Assembly (NCBI GenBank): GCA_004293445.1
Contig: RDYP01000014.1
Coordinates: 1-56,228, forward strand
Direction: 5' to 3'
From: Verrucomicrobiota bacterium
Lineage (GTDB): Bacteria; Verrucomicrobiota; Verrucomicrobiia; Verrucomicrobiales; Akkermansiaceae
Length of the DNA stretch: 56,228 nt
This document shows, piece after piece, positions 24,465 through 33,731 of this stretch. Positions within the stretch are counted from its first letter, which is position 1; each line of letters opens with the position of its first letter. The notes beneath the pieces were generated by a model. That model had not been told where the DNA came from and searched no databases. It was given only the letters and a program-made list of their open reading frames with translations. Position numbers and translations under genes: made by a program.

Positions 24465-25352
24465 TCAGGGGACGATTTTGTTCAAAGGATACTCGATGAT
24501 GCCTTCGGCTCCGAGTTCCTTGAGGGTCGGGATGATGTCGCGGACGACCTTCTCGCAAATGACGGTCTCAACCGCCACCCAGCCCTCTTCGGACAAACGG
24601 GAAACGGTGGGACGGCGCATTGCGGGCAAGAGTTCCAACAGGGCGGGCAGCTTGTCTGTCGGAAGATTCATTTTCAAGCCCACTTTGTCGCGAGCTTCCA
24701 GTGCGGCCTTGAGAAGCAGGGTCAGCCGCTCCATTTTTTGACGCTTCCAAGGGTCCGCTGCTGCGGCCTGGCTGGCGTAAAAATGCGGGAAAGAGGTAAG
24801 GAGGGTATCGACGATACGCAGCTTGTTGGCCTTGATCGACGAACCGGTCTCGGTGACATCGACGATCGCATCCACCAAATCGGGGACTTTGACTTCGGTG
24901 GCACCCCAAGAAAACTCCACCTCGGCATGGATGCCTTTCTCCTTCAGATAGCGCTCGGTGATCGCCACGCCTTCTGTTGCGATGCGCTTGCCTTCGAGGT
25001 CCTCGGGCTTGCGGATCGGCGAATCCTCGGGGACCACCAGCACCCAGTGCGTGGGTCGTGGTGTGGCTCGGGAATATGGCAGTTCGGCCAAATCGACCAA
25101 GCTGCCATCGAACTCGCTGGCCCAGTCGAGGCCTGTGATGCCGCAGTCGATGAAGCCTTGATCGATGTAGCGAGCAACTTCCTGGGCCCGGATCAGATAG
25201 AGATCCAGTTCCGGGTCGTTCGACGAAGGACGCAGGCCGCGGGATGAGACATAGACCTCATATCCGGCCTTCGCGAGAAGGTCGAGAGTCGGGCCTTCCA
25301 AGGATCCCTTGGGAATGGCGAGTTTGAGGGTTCTGTCGGGACTGTCCGGCAT
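24465..25352 (-). CDS. hisG: ATP phosphoribosyltransferase, long form
   Basis: HisG joins ATP and PRPP, the first step of histidine synthesis. The 295-residue protein has 'LAIPKGSLEGPTLDLLAKAG', 'GITGLDWASE', 'KRIATEGVAITERYL' and 'DAIVDVTETGSSIKANKLRIVDTLL', the PRPP-binding region. A C-terminal ACT-like regulatory domain follows ('AMRRPTVSRLSEEGWVAVETVI'). It is therefore the hexameric, His-feedback-inhibited long form that needs no HisZ. The start is the ATG at 25352 (MPDSPDRTLK). No other his genes are near, so the pathway is scattered in this genome. Confidence 0.96.
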   Translation of the reverse strand: MPDSPDRTLKLAIPKGSLEGPTLDLLAKAGYEVYVSSRGLRPSSNDPELDLYLIRAQEVARYIDQGFIDCGITGLDWASEFDGSLVDLAELPYSRATPRPTHWVLVVPEDSPIRKPEDLEGKRIATEGVAITERYLKEKGIHAEVEFSWGATEVKVPDLVDAIVDVTETGSSIKANKLRIVDTLLTSFPHFYASQAAAADPWKRQKMERLTLLLKAALEARDKVGLKMNLPTDKLPALLELLPAMRRPTVSRLSEEGWVAVETVICEKVVRDIIPTLKELGAEGIIEYPLNKIVP

Positions 25353-25594
25353 CGTGCGGGGCGGCGGGGATAGCGGGTCGCGGCCGGGGAGGCAAGGGAA
25401 GTTTTTCAAAGGCGGCTCGGCATGAGTGCCTCAAGGCAGCGGAGGTTGTTAAGATTTTCGGAATGGGGACTGGGATGCCCTTCATCCCATCGATTCGTGG
25501 GATGCTGTAGGGATCGGCGAAGAAAGCCTCGATCAACGACGAGTCGATTCCGCGTTCATGGTTTCATGCATCCGATTCACGAGCCCGATGCGGG

Positions 25595-27505
25595 TCATGA
25601 GAGACCGGCAGCTCCGTCTTTTTTTCGCCAGAAAAGCAGGCGCAAGCTGTTGAGCACCACTACGACGGTCGAACCTTCGTGGCCCAATACCCCAAGCGGC
25701 AAGGGGATCCAGGAGGCTAGCGCGGCGATGGCAAGTAGCACGACAACTCCAAGCGATAGCGCGAGATTCTGGCGGATGATGGAACGACAGCGGCGACTGA
25801 GGTGGAGAGCGTCGACAATGCGTTCCAATTTGTCTCGGGTGAGAACGATGTCCGCCTGCTCCAGTACCGCGTCGCTGCCTCGCAAGCCCATGCCGATTGA
25901 GATGTCCGCCGCGGCGAGGCTGGGCGCATCGTTCACCCCGTCCCCGGCCATCGCCACCATTTCTCCCTGCGCTCGCCATTCTTGGATCGCGGCGACCTTG
26001 TCTTCCGGATGCAAGCCGGCGCGAAAGTCTTGGAGCCCAAGCTCGCGGGCCACCCACTGCGCCGATTCCGGACGGTCGCCTGTGAGCATGGTCACCCGAA
26101 TGCCTTCCGCAGCAAGCAAGCGGATCAGAGGAGCGGCTTCGGTCCTTGGTGCATCGCGCAGCAGAAGACGCCCCCGCAAATCCCCGGCCTTTACCAGCAC
26201 TTCTGTCAGGCCGGGTTCGGGATCGGGGAGAGCGGTGAGCCACGCGTCGTCAGGAAACATCGCTCGCCGACCCTGGCTTGCGGCTTTGCCACCGACGCTT
26301 GCCTTCAGGCCGCGCCCCGCCAGCGACTCGAAATTCACGACCGCTCCCGCATCGGGCAGATCCCTCCGGAGAGCCTCTTTCACGATCGCCCGTGACAGCG
26401 GATGAGTCGAATTTCCCGATAAGGCCGCGGCAATCCCTAACAGCTCATCCTCATGCCCCGGCGGCGAGGTTTCACTGCCCAACAACTCCAGTTCGCCTTT
26501 GGTCAGCGTGCCCGTCTTGTCGACCGCCAGCCGACGAATTGCCGCCAGATTTTCCAAAGCCACTCCGCCGCGGAACAGGATCCCGCGCCTCGCCCCCGCC
26601 GCAATGCCGGCGAGGATGGCACTGGGGATGGAAATCACCAAGGCGCAGGGAGAACACACCACCAGCAGGGTCATGGCTCGGTAGAAGGCCGATCGCTCGC
26701 CGTGGTCGAGGAAGGCCGGGATTCCCGCGCCCCAGTGCCAGTAGAGGAACATCGAAAACGAAAACCCGAGGATGCCCACGGTGTAGCTCGTGCCAAAGCG
26801 GTCGGTAAAGCGCTGCGACGGTGCCTTGCTGGCTTGGGCCTCGCGGATCAGGCGGATGATGCGGGCTTGGGCGCTGTCTCCCGGAGGGCGCGTCACTTCC
26901 GCCTGAATCACGCCCCAGGTGTTCAGCGTGCCGCCGAAAATCGTGTCGCCAGGAACTTTCTCCACCGCCACCGATTCTCCGGTCAGGCTCGATTCATCCG
27001 CGGCGCTTTCACCCTCAGTGATCCTTCCATCGGCCGGAAACTGCTCGCCGGGTAGGACGCGGATCGTCATGCCGCTTTCCAAATCGGCGACTGCCACTTC
27101 GCGGATGACCCCTTCTTTGTCGACCACCAGTGCCCGCTTAGGAGCGTCGCGAAACAAGCTGCGGATCTCTCGCTCGGTTCGCGCCATCGCCATGGCCTCC
27201 AGCGCTCCGCTCAGTGAGAAGAGAAAAAGCAGGGCGGCACCCTCCCACCAGGCCCCGATCATCGCCGCGCCGGCCGCCACCGCCAGCATGAGAAAATGAA
27301 TGTCGAGCCGCATTCTACGGAGCTTGCCGTAGGTTTCGATCGCCGCCTCCCAACCGCCCGCCAGATAGGCCGTAGCATAGAGTCCGGTCGCGATCTCCGG
27401 CGTCGCAGTGCCGCGTTCCACCCATACTCCGGCCAAAGTCGCCACTCCACAAATCGCGGCGGAACTTAAAAGCCAGGGCCAGCCCGCTTTTTCCTGATCG
27501 GTCAT
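25595..27505 (-). CDS. Heavy-metal P1B-type ATPase lacking an N-terminal metal-binding domain
   Basis: This 636-residue membrane pump exports a transition metal at the cost of ATP. It has the transmembrane CPC motif ('VVCSPCALVISIP', near 283), the phosphorylation motif DKTGTLTKGEL (Asp328), the P1B hallmark 'SGNSTHPLSRAI', and 'GDGVNDAPSLA'. The last membrane segment has 'LGVLGHEGSTVVVVLNSLRLL', the H-E-G-x-T signature typical of Zn/Cd/Pb exporters (ZntA/CadA). No HMA (GMxCxxC) domain and no His-rich extension precede the first helix, so it is a short version. Its regulator is not visible nearby. Confidence 0.94.
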   Translation of the reverse strand: MTDQEKAGWPWLLSSAAICGVATLAGVWVERGTATPEIATGLYATAYLAGGWEAAIETYGKLRRMRLDIHFLMLAVAAGAAMIGAWWEGAALLFLFSLSGALEAMAMARTEREIRSLFRDAPKRALVVDKEGVIREVAVADLESGMTIRVLPGEQFPADGRITEGESAADESSLTGESVAVEKVPGDTIFGGTLNTWGVIQAEVTRPPGDSAQARIIRLIREAQASKAPSQRFTDRFGTSYTVGILGFSFSMFLYWHWGAGIPAFLDHGERSAFYRAMTLLVVCSPCALVISIPSAILAGIAAGARRGILFRGGVALENLAAIRRLAVDKTGTLTKGELELLGSETSPPGHEDELLGIAAALSGNSTHPLSRAIVKEALRRDLPDAGAVVNFESLAGRGLKASVGGKAASQGRRAMFPDDAWLTALPDPEPGLTEVLVKAGDLRGRLLLRDAPRTEAAPLIRLLAAEGIRVTMLTGDRPESAQWVARELGLQDFRAGLHPEDKVAAIQEWRAQGEMVAMAGDGVNDAPSLAAADISIGMGLRGSDAVLEQADIVLTRDKLERIVDALHLSRRCRSIIRQNLALSLGVVVLLAIAALASWIPLPLGVLGHEGSTVVVVLNSLRLLFWRKKDGAAGLS

Positions 27506-27615
27506 TCCCTGCCATATACCCCCTTGGCAATCCTAGAGCAAGGCACAGTCTGTGCACCTTCAAGACCGAATCCGACTTGTCCCCATGCCCTGCGATTGCT
27601 ACTCCCGGTTTCGTC

Positions 27616-28485
27616 ATGGGCGTTTCGTCACTCGGCAAAATCTTGGCCCTGCTTCTCGTCCTGTGGTCTGAAATCCCAGCCGTAGCGGGGGAAATCGACA
27701 GCCCGCTCGGCCGTGCGATCCGCGCCGATGATCGATCTGCGGTGTCGATGCTTCTCGCCAGCGGTGCCTCACCCGAGGAATCCATCGCCGAAGGCCAGCG
27801 TCCTCTTCATCTCGCCATCGCCCTGCGCCGCGCCGAGATCGTCGCGATCTTGCTGCGCCACAGCGCTTCGCCCCATGCGAAGCTCGATCCCGCCCACCAC
27901 GATTCCTTCCTTCCTCTGCTCCAGGACGATCTGCTCCGCTGGTTGCTGCGCCACGATCGCGACATCACGCCCTTGATGCTCGCGGCTGGCAGCGGCGATA
28001 CGGAGATCGCCCTGGCCTTGATGAACGCAGGCGCTTGCAGCGATGCCTCGACGCCGTGCCATCGCATCACTCCGCTCAGCATTGCCGCACGTTCGGACGA
28101 TGTGAAGATGATGCGTCGGCTCCTTGGCAAGGACCCCCTGTTGGAAGAGCGCCGCATCCTTGTCGATCTCTCCGGCCAAAAGCTCCGGGTCTTCGATTCC
28201 TCTGGTCTCGAGCTGCTGAATGCCGACGTGTCCACCGGAAAGAAGGGCTTTGCGACCCCCGTTGGCACCTTCGCCATCACGCACAAACACCGTGAATGGC
28301 ACTCTTCCTACACTGCGGTTCGCATGCCCTTTTTCCAGCGGTTGAGCTGTGGTGATTTGGGTCTTCATCAAGGCATCGTCACCGGGAAAAAAGAATCGCG
28401 CGGATGCATCCGCCTTCACCCTGCCGATGCCCGGCAGCTTTTCGCGCTGACCGAGCCCGGCGATCGCGTCGAAATCCAGCCCTAA
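27616..28485 (+). CDS. Ankyrin-repeat L,D-transpeptidase (YkuD) fusion
   Basis: This 289-residue exported protein has a signal peptide ('LGKILALLLVLWSEIPAVAG'). Four or five ankyrin-like repeats follow (about 30-175: 'RPLHLAIALRRAEIVAILLRH', 'TPLMLAAGSGDTEIALALMN'). The C-terminal YkuD L,D-transpeptidase domain runs from 'RILVDLSGQKLRVFDS' to 'ESRGCIRLHPADARQLF', with catalytic Cys264 and the upstream His of 'LGLHQG'. L,D-transpeptidases make 3-3 cross-links in peptidoglycan or attach lipoproteins to it. Ankyrin repeats presumably provide a protein-binding platform. The ATG at 27616 gives the best signal peptide; an upstream ATG at 27577 is possible. It is divergent from the P-type ATPase gene. 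Confidence 0.9.
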   Translation: MGVSSLGKILALLLVLWSEIPAVAGEIDSPLGRAIRADDRSAVSMLLASGASPEESIAEGQRPLHLAIALRRAEIVAILLRHSASPHAKLDPAHHDSFLPLLQDDLLRWLLRHDRDITPLMLAAGSGDTEIALALMNAGACSDASTPCHRITPLSIAARSDDVKMMRRLLGKDPLLEERRILVDLSGQKLRVFDSSGLELLNADVSTGKKGFATPVGTFAITHKHREWHSSYTAVRMPFFQRLSCGDLGLHQGIVTGKKESRGCIRLHPADARQLFALTEPGDRVEIQP

Positions 28486-28491
28486 GGTCGC

Positions 28492-30090
28492 TCACTCGTT
28501 GAGAACTACCCGTAGGCGGAGAAACCGGCGGGACTCTCCGGCGATGGGCCACGAGATACTGCGCTTCACGAATCCCGCAACGGCCGGGACGAAGGGAGTG
28601 GACGAGGACGTCGATCCCGCCGGCAAGGTTGCGGACCACGGAGCATCAACGAGGTCCGTCGAGCTTTCCACCAAGTACGACAAACCTCGTTGCAAGGCGT
28701 CTGATCGTTCGGGAAAAGAGAAAGAGATCATGCCACTGGATTCCTCAATTACCGGCAGCTGGGAAATCCCTGATGAGGTCGATGTCGCGCCTGATAGTGG
28801 ATCCCCGCCAAGCGCGTATTCCATCAGGTTGACGATGCCGTCATGATCGGGATCCGCTTCTTGTCCGCTCGCCGCGAGGCCATTCGTCCACCCGGCGTAG
28901 GACGGTGCTAGGGCGAAAGACTGGCTGGAAGCGGTCGCGGCAAATCCTTCCGACTCACGAGTTGCGTTCACGACCAGCAAAGAGGCCACCGGCAAGGCAG
29001 ACCAAGTCGCGGTGACCACCGCGTTGTCGCTCGTCGTCATCTCCCACTTGCGGACCGACCAGACCCCACCGCCCAGGTTTTCCGTCAACCATCCATTCGG
29101 CGTCGTCACCGTGCTCGGCCATTGTCCGGCCGCGAAGCTCAAGGTCAGCGCGGCAGCATGCGTCGTGCTCGATGACGTGTTGTCCATGATGAACGTGATA
29201 CTGCCCGGCATGGCCTGCCGCTGGAGCGATGGGCTCGCGGTGCTGCTCAAGGCAAGCGTCGCTGTCGCCGTAGAATCGTGGGGCCGCATCCGATAGCCTT
29301 GTGGATTCAACAAGGCATCGAGCGCCGTAATGTATCGCGGGACGAAGGTATCATACATCTTGTAGCCTGTGGGTGTCGCACCGACGGCGCTGTGAGTACC
29401 CACTAGGGCCGGTTGGCCGTTCACCATGTGGAAAGAGGGGCTGCCGGAATCTCCGCCTTCGGGCGAGAAATAGCAGTCGGCAGCGTTTGTCTCGGCACTC
29501 AGGTAATCGAAGGTGAAAAAACGAGTGGTTCCTTGTGGATCGTTGGGAACTTGGAGGCTGCTATCGATGAATCCACCGATCACCCCGCGCCCAGCCCGCG
29601 CGGTCTTGCCGAAGACGATCAGTTCTTTGTTCTGATATTGAGGCGCGGTCGCGGAGAAGGAAGGGAGGTTGAGTTTGAGGTAGGGAAAGGGTTTCACCGT
29701 CGCCGGTACCGGCTGCGAAAGGGTCGCGAGAGTGAGGTCGGAGTTTCCTCCCAGATGGCCCGGAACGATCGTCGCAGCGGAAACGGTCCGATCGACCACG
29801 ACTCCGTTCGTGTCGATGAATCGGATCGTCTTACCCGTCGGCATGCCGTAATGTGTCGCCCACAGAAAGTGGCGTGGCGTGACCATCGCGCACTGCTTGT
29901 AAGTCTCTGCCGGAAACCAAGCGACCCCGGTGAACTTGCTCGCATCGTAGAGGAAGGTCGGGTTCATCGTCGGCGTAGCAGGAAACCCGACGAACCGGTC
30001 ATGTACGCTGGCATTGTAGGCGCGATGTACCACCCCCCATGCCGGCTGGAATGCCGCTAGGAGCAGGATTGATCGGGATAAATGACTCAA
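28492..30090 (-). CDS. Secreted trypsin-like serine protease with Verrucomicrobia-type C-terminal region
   Basis: The protein has about 532 residues from a TTG at 30090 (SHLSRSILLLAAFQPAWG looks like a signal peptide). The frame stays open to 30429, but that extension is Arg-rich and runs over the divergent trpE. Candidate triad residues are in order: His in 'HFLWATHYGM', Asp in 'GNSDLTLATL', Ser in 'EGGDSGSPSFH' (a classical GDSGSP). The C-terminal half contains beta-rich sequence, then 'EADPDHDGIVNLMEYALGGDP' and 'YLVESSTDLVDAPW', a module I associate with many secreted Verrucomicrobiota proteins. It would act in the periplasm or outside the cell. The start codon is uncertain. Confidence 0.82.
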   Translation of the reverse strand: MSHLSRSILLLAAFQPAWGVVHRAYNASVHDRFVGFPATPTMNPTFLYDASKFTGVAWFPAETYKQCAMVTPRHFLWATHYGMPTGKTIRFIDTNGVVVDRTVSAATIVPGHLGGNSDLTLATLSQPVPATVKPFPYLKLNLPSFSATAPQYQNKELIVFGKTARAGRGVIGGFIDSSLQVPNDPQGTTRFFTFDYLSAETNAADCYFSPEGGDSGSPSFHMVNGQPALVGTHSAVGATPTGYKMYDTFVPRYITALDALLNPQGYRMRPHDSTATATLALSSTASPSLQRQAMPGSITFIMDNTSSSTTHAAALTLSFAAGQWPSTVTTPNGWLTENLGGGVWSVRKWEMTTSDNAVVTATWSALPVASLLVVNATRESEGFAATASSQSFALAPSYAGWTNGLAASGQEADPDHDGIVNLMEYALGGDPLSGATSTSSGISQLPVIEESSGMISFSFPERSDALQRGLSYLVESSTDLVDAPWSATLPAGSTSSSTPFVPAVAGFVKRSISWPIAGESRRFLRLRVVLNE

Positions 30091-30352
30091 GCGGCGGAAT
30101 TTAAGGCAAGATTTCCCCGGCTGCCAGCTACCGATTGTGGCATCCAAGCAACACCACGCCCTTCGAGTGCGAGGGAGCCGCGTCGATCGATGATCCTGCC
30201 GACCTCGACCGCACCCATGCCATGCGTCCGCCCTTTCTGGTCGCCGGCGAGCGGTGGTTTTGGATCGCCGGCTTTGCCATCGGCCCGCCCGGCGCGCTCG
30301 TAGCTCCGTCACAAGTTGCAAGGCCGGGCTTGCGCTCGTCTCTCCGCCCGCC

Positions 30353-31867
30353 ATGCTCCCGCCCGTAGTGAATCCCATCCCGGTCGAACCGTCGTTCGAA
30401 GCCTTCCGCGCGCTGGCGGAGCAGGGCAATGTCGTGCCCGTTTACACCCAGCTCGCGGCGGACTTTGAAACTCCGCTCTCGGCGTACCTCAAGGTGCGCG
30501 ATGCGCGGCATTCTTTCCTGCTCGAAAGCGCCGAAAGCAGCGACAAGGGTGGACGATGGTCGATCATCGGCAGCGGCCCGCGCCGGGTCATCGAGGCTCG
30601 AGGCAAGGATCTGACGATCCTCGAGGGCGGGGAGCTGAAGCATGTTACGGTGGAAGACGACGTGCTTGCCGCGCTCCAGCGCCACATGGCTGACTATCGC
30701 CCCGTGGTTCATGGCAATCTCCCGCCTTTCTGCGGCGGACTGGTCGGCTACCTCGCCTACGATGCCGTCCGACAGTTCGAGCCTACCGTACCGCCTCCGC
30801 CAAAAGACGAGCTGGGCATCCCTGACGCCGTTTTCCTGCTGGCCGACACGCTGATCGTCTTCGACCAGCGCCTGCGCCGTCTGCAAGTCATCGCCAATGC
30901 TTTCACCGATGATCATGCGACGCTGGAGGAGGCTTACGCTGCCGCCCGAACGAAGGTCGCCGCTATTGTGGAAATGCTCAATCGTCCGCTCCATGTGCCT
31001 GCCCTGAACGGCCTCGTGCCCGTCGAGGCGGCGGCAGCGGAAAGCAATACCACCCAAGCGGAATACGAGGCGATGGTTCTTAAGGGGAAGGAATACATCG
31101 CTGCAGGTGACGTGTTCCAGTTCGTGCCCAGCCAGCGTTTCGCCACCGATTTCCAGCGCTCGCCGGTCGATCTCTACCGCGCGTTGCGCCATGTGAATCC
31201 ATCGCCCTACATGTTCATCTTGGAGCTCGGGGGCTTCTCCTTGGTCGGTTCATCGCCGGAAGTCCACGTGCGCGCCATCGCGGGACGGATCGATATCCGC
31301 CCGATCGCCGGGACCCGCTGGCGCGGCAAGACATCCGCGGAGGATGATGCCCTCGCCGCGGACCTCCTCGCCGATCCCAAAGAGCGTGCCGAGCACTTGA
31401 TGCTGGTGGATCTCGCGCGAAATGATGTCGGACGGATCGCGAAGCACGGCAGTGTGAAGGTCGACGATTTCATGATCGTGGAGCGTTACAGCCACGTGAT
31501 GCACATCGTTTCGAACGTCACCGGCGAGCTCGACGACACCCATAGTAGTTACGACGTCCTGCGTGCGACTTTTCCTGCTGGAACGGTCAGCGGCGCGCCG
31601 AAGATTCGCGCGATGCAGGTGATCAACGAGCTGGAGAAAAGCAAGCGCTGCGCGTATGCCGGCGCCGTTGGCTACTTCGGCTTCGATGGTGGCCACGATT
31701 CCTGCATTACCCTGCGTACCTGTCTGCTCAAGGACGGAAAAGCCTATGTTCAGGCGGGTGCCGGGGTGGTCGCCGATTCGAACCCCACCTACGAATACGA
31801 GGAAACGGTCAACAAGGCGAAAGGCATGCTCCGCGCCATCGCTTTGGCCAAAACTCTGGAAAGCTGA
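30353..31867 (+). CDS. trpE: Anthranilate synthase component I
   Basis: TrpE makes anthranilate from chorismate using ammonia supplied by TrpG. The 504-residue protein has the N-terminal feedback region ('[18 protein letters not shown]', the Trp-binding ESAE motif). The chorismate-binding domain has '[13 protein letters not shown]', '[22 protein letters not shown]', '[11 protein letters not shown]', '[10 protein letters not shown]', '[16 protein letters not shown]' and '[17 protein letters not shown]'. The ATG at 30353 is chosen because the longer frame overlaps no conserved sequence. trpG follows 28 bp downstream. Other trp genes are not in the window. Confidence 0.96.
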   Translation: MLPPVVNPIPVEPSFEAFRALAEQGNVVPVYTQLAADFETPLSAYLKVRDARHSFLLESAESSDKGGRWSIIGSGPRRVIEARGKDLTILEGGELKHVTVEDDVLAALQRHMADYRPVVHGNLPPFCGGLVGYLAYDAVRQFEPTVPPPPKDELGIPDAVFLLADTLIVFDQRLRRLQVIANAFTDDHATLEEAYAAARTKVAAIVEMLNRPLHVPALNGLVPVEAAAAESNTTQAEYEAMVLKGKEYIAAGDVFQFVPSQRFATDFQRSPVDLYRALRHVNPSPYMFILELGGFSLVGSSPEVHVRAIAGRIDIRPIAGTRWRGKTSAEDDALAADLLADPKERAEHLMLVDLARNDVGRIAKHGSVKVDDFMIVERYSHVMHIVSNVTGELDDTHSSYDVLRATFPAGTVSGAPKIRAMQVINELEKSKRCAYAGAVGYFGFDGGHDSCITLRTCLLKDGKAYVQAGAGVVADSNPTYEYEETVNKAKGMLRAIALAKTLES

Positions 31868-31895
31868 TACAGAAAGCTCCGACCTTCGATTTCCC

Positions 31896-32459
31896 ATGTT
31901 GCTGATCATCGACAACTACGACTCCTTCACCTACAACCTCGTCCAGTATTTCGGCGAACTCGGCGCGGAGATGAAGATCGTGCGCAACGACGCGCTGAGC
32001 GTGGACGAAGTGAAGGCGCTTAAACCCGAGCGGATCTGCATCTCGCCGGGACCTTGCACCCCGAACGAGGCGGGGATCTCCTGCGAGTTGATCGAAAAGC
32101 TGGGCGCGAGTACGCCGATCCTAGGAGTTTGCCTGGGCCATCAATCGATCGGCCAGGTCTACGGTGGCGAGGTCGTCCGCGCCGCCCAGCTGATGCATGG
32201 CAAGACCTCGCCGATTTTTCACGAAGGCAAGAGTGTCTTCGCCGGCCTGCCGAGCCCCTTCGAGGCGACCCGCTATCATTCGCTCGTGGTCAAGCGCGAG
32301 ACCTTGCCTGACTGCCTGGAGATCACGGCTTGGACCTCCGACGGCGTGATCATGGGTCTCAAGCACAAGGAGCATCCGGTCCACGGCGTGCAGTTTCACC
32401 CGGAGTCCATTCTCACCCAGGATGGCAAGCGGATCCTCGAGAATTTCCTGCGTTTCTGA
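31896..32459 (+). CDS. trpG: Anthranilate synthase component II (glutamine amidotransferase)
   Basis: This 187-residue class I amidotransferase channels ammonia from glutamine to TrpE; it may also serve aminodeoxychorismate synthase. Motifs: '[20 protein letters not shown]', '[14 protein letters not shown]', nucleophile Cys79 in '[17 protein letters not shown]', and the His-Glu pair in '[20 protein letters not shown]'. The ATG at 31896 gives the standard N-terminus [10 protein letters not shown]. It is convergent with the zinc-ribbon gene, separated by only 12 bp. Confidence 0.96.
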   Translation: MLLIIDNYDSFTYNLVQYFGELGAEMKIVRNDALSVDEVKALKPERICISPGPCTPNEAGISCELIEKLGASTPILGVCLGHQSIGQVYGGEVVRAAQLMHGKTSPIFHEGKSVFAGLPSPFEATRYHSLVVKRETLPDCLEITAWTSDGVIMGLKHKEHPVHGVQFHPESILTQDGKRILENFLRF

Positions 32460-32471
32460 GTCGGGCATCGC

Positions 32472-33671
32472 TCAGGCTTGCCGGAGCATCTCGATGATTG
32501 CGGCAATCAAGTTCAGCAAAGCGATCACGCAGAAGGCAATCTTCCAGCCACTCATCGGATACAAGGCGTGGGCCTTGCCCGTCACCGCGTTGACCGCGCC
32601 TTGCCAGGTTTTGCCGCGATACTGATAGCCGAGCAGCCAGATCGGTACGAGGATGTGTTTGAAGGTCTTGTTGGAGTATTCGGGCTGGATCCGTAGATTG
32701 CGATAGGTATCGCCAGGAACTTCTCGGCCGCACATTTCACGGAGGATTGCCTCCATGACACCGAAGCCGCTGCGCGAGGCATCGGACAGGGGAACTTGGT
32801 AGTGTTCAACCTGCCATCCGGACACAAAGCGGGTCTCGTAGGGCACAAGTTCGTGGGTGGGAAAAGGCTCCAGTGCTGTGAGAAGCTCGGCATCCAGACC
32901 GCGGGAACCCGAGACGACGATGTCATCGAACGAGGTTGAAATTTGCCCGCTGCTCGGCTGCCAGCGGATTCGCCGCTCTTGTCGGGACACCGTTCGGCCT
33001 TGGGAGTCCCGGCTTGTTACAGTGACGTAGTAGTAAGTGCCGCTTTCCGCCGTCCACGGGCACTCCGCGGCGGCGTCGAAGGTCCAGTAGGGGAGATACA
33101 CGCGCTGGATGCGCTCGATGAGATTACGGCGTTTGAGGTCGTTCGGGGCGAACCATTTTGACGCGAGAAAGGCTTTGAGCGCGTGATAGGCTTTTTCCTG
33201 CGAGACGCTGGCAGGGAGCAGCGACTCGGGAGGGACTGGGCTGGAAATGTCCTGGTAATCCAGCAGTTCCGGAGAGCCGCAGAAATCGCAGTGCCGGGCG
33301 ACGGTTTGGACGCTGCGCACGATCACGGCGTGACAGTGACCACACTGCACCCGTCGTTCTGTCGGATCTGCTTGACCTGCTCCTGCATCGATGCAGGCGA
33401 GCGCGAGGTCGAGATCGTGCTCCACAATCAGATCCGGCAAGGGCGGTGGGGAGTTTCTGACGAAATGCTTGCCACAGTAAGGACAAACGAGCTGCGTCTT
33501 GGCGGGGTTCCACTCTCCTTTGCCGCCACAGCCGTCGCAGACATGACGTTCTAGGGATCGCAGATCCGCCTCGATGCCGCGGCCCCGGGGCAGTGGCGGC
33601 GGCAGCTGTCTGCGGGGCACCAGAATCGGGGGACCAGGCTCGTCCGTATCGCTTGATGGCGTCTCCATCAC
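32472..33671 (-). CDS. Zinc-ribbon membrane protein encoded beside an SPFH gene
   Basis: This 399-residue protein carries two zinc ribbons in its N-terminal half ('CDGCGGKGEW...CPYCGKHF' and 'CGHCHAVIV...HCDFCGSPEL'). A conserved middle region follows ('LKAFLASKWFAPNDLKRR', 'VYLPYWTFDA', 'YYYVTVTSRDSQGR'). One C-terminal membrane helix is visible ('FCVIALLNLIAAIIEML'). This layout matches large bacterial zinc-ribbon proteins that are often neighbours of SPFH/virion-core-like proteins, as here with 60 bp between the genes. They may form a membrane-microdomain complex. No enzymatic motif is seen. Confidence 0.75.
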   Translation of the reverse strand: MMETPSSDTDEPGPPILVPRRQLPPPLPRGRGIEADLRSLERHVCDGCGGKGEWNPAKTQLVCPYCGKHFVRNSPPPLPDLIVEHDLDLALACIDAGAGQADPTERRVQCGHCHAVIVRSVQTVARHCDFCGSPELLDYQDISSPVPPESLLPASVSQEKAYHALKAFLASKWFAPNDLKRRNLIERIQRVYLPYWTFDAAAECPWTAESGTYYYVTVTSRDSQGRTVSRQERRIRWQPSSGQISTSFDDIVVSGSRGLDAELLTALEPFPTHELVPYETRFVSGWQVEHYQVPLSDASRSGFGVMEAILREMCGREVPGDTYRNLRIQPEYSNKTFKHILVPIWLLGYQYRGKTWQGAVNAVTGKAHALYPMSGWKIAFCVIALLNLIAAIIEMLRQA

Positions 33672-33731
33672 AAGTCTTTGGATATGGAGCGTACGGCCAT
33701 TGAAAGGAGGACGTTCAAGTCGGTCCGCGGT

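Noticed and set aside
30091-30429. N-terminal extension of the secreted protease
   Set aside because: The Arg-rich sequence overlaps divergent trpE and would bury the signal peptide.
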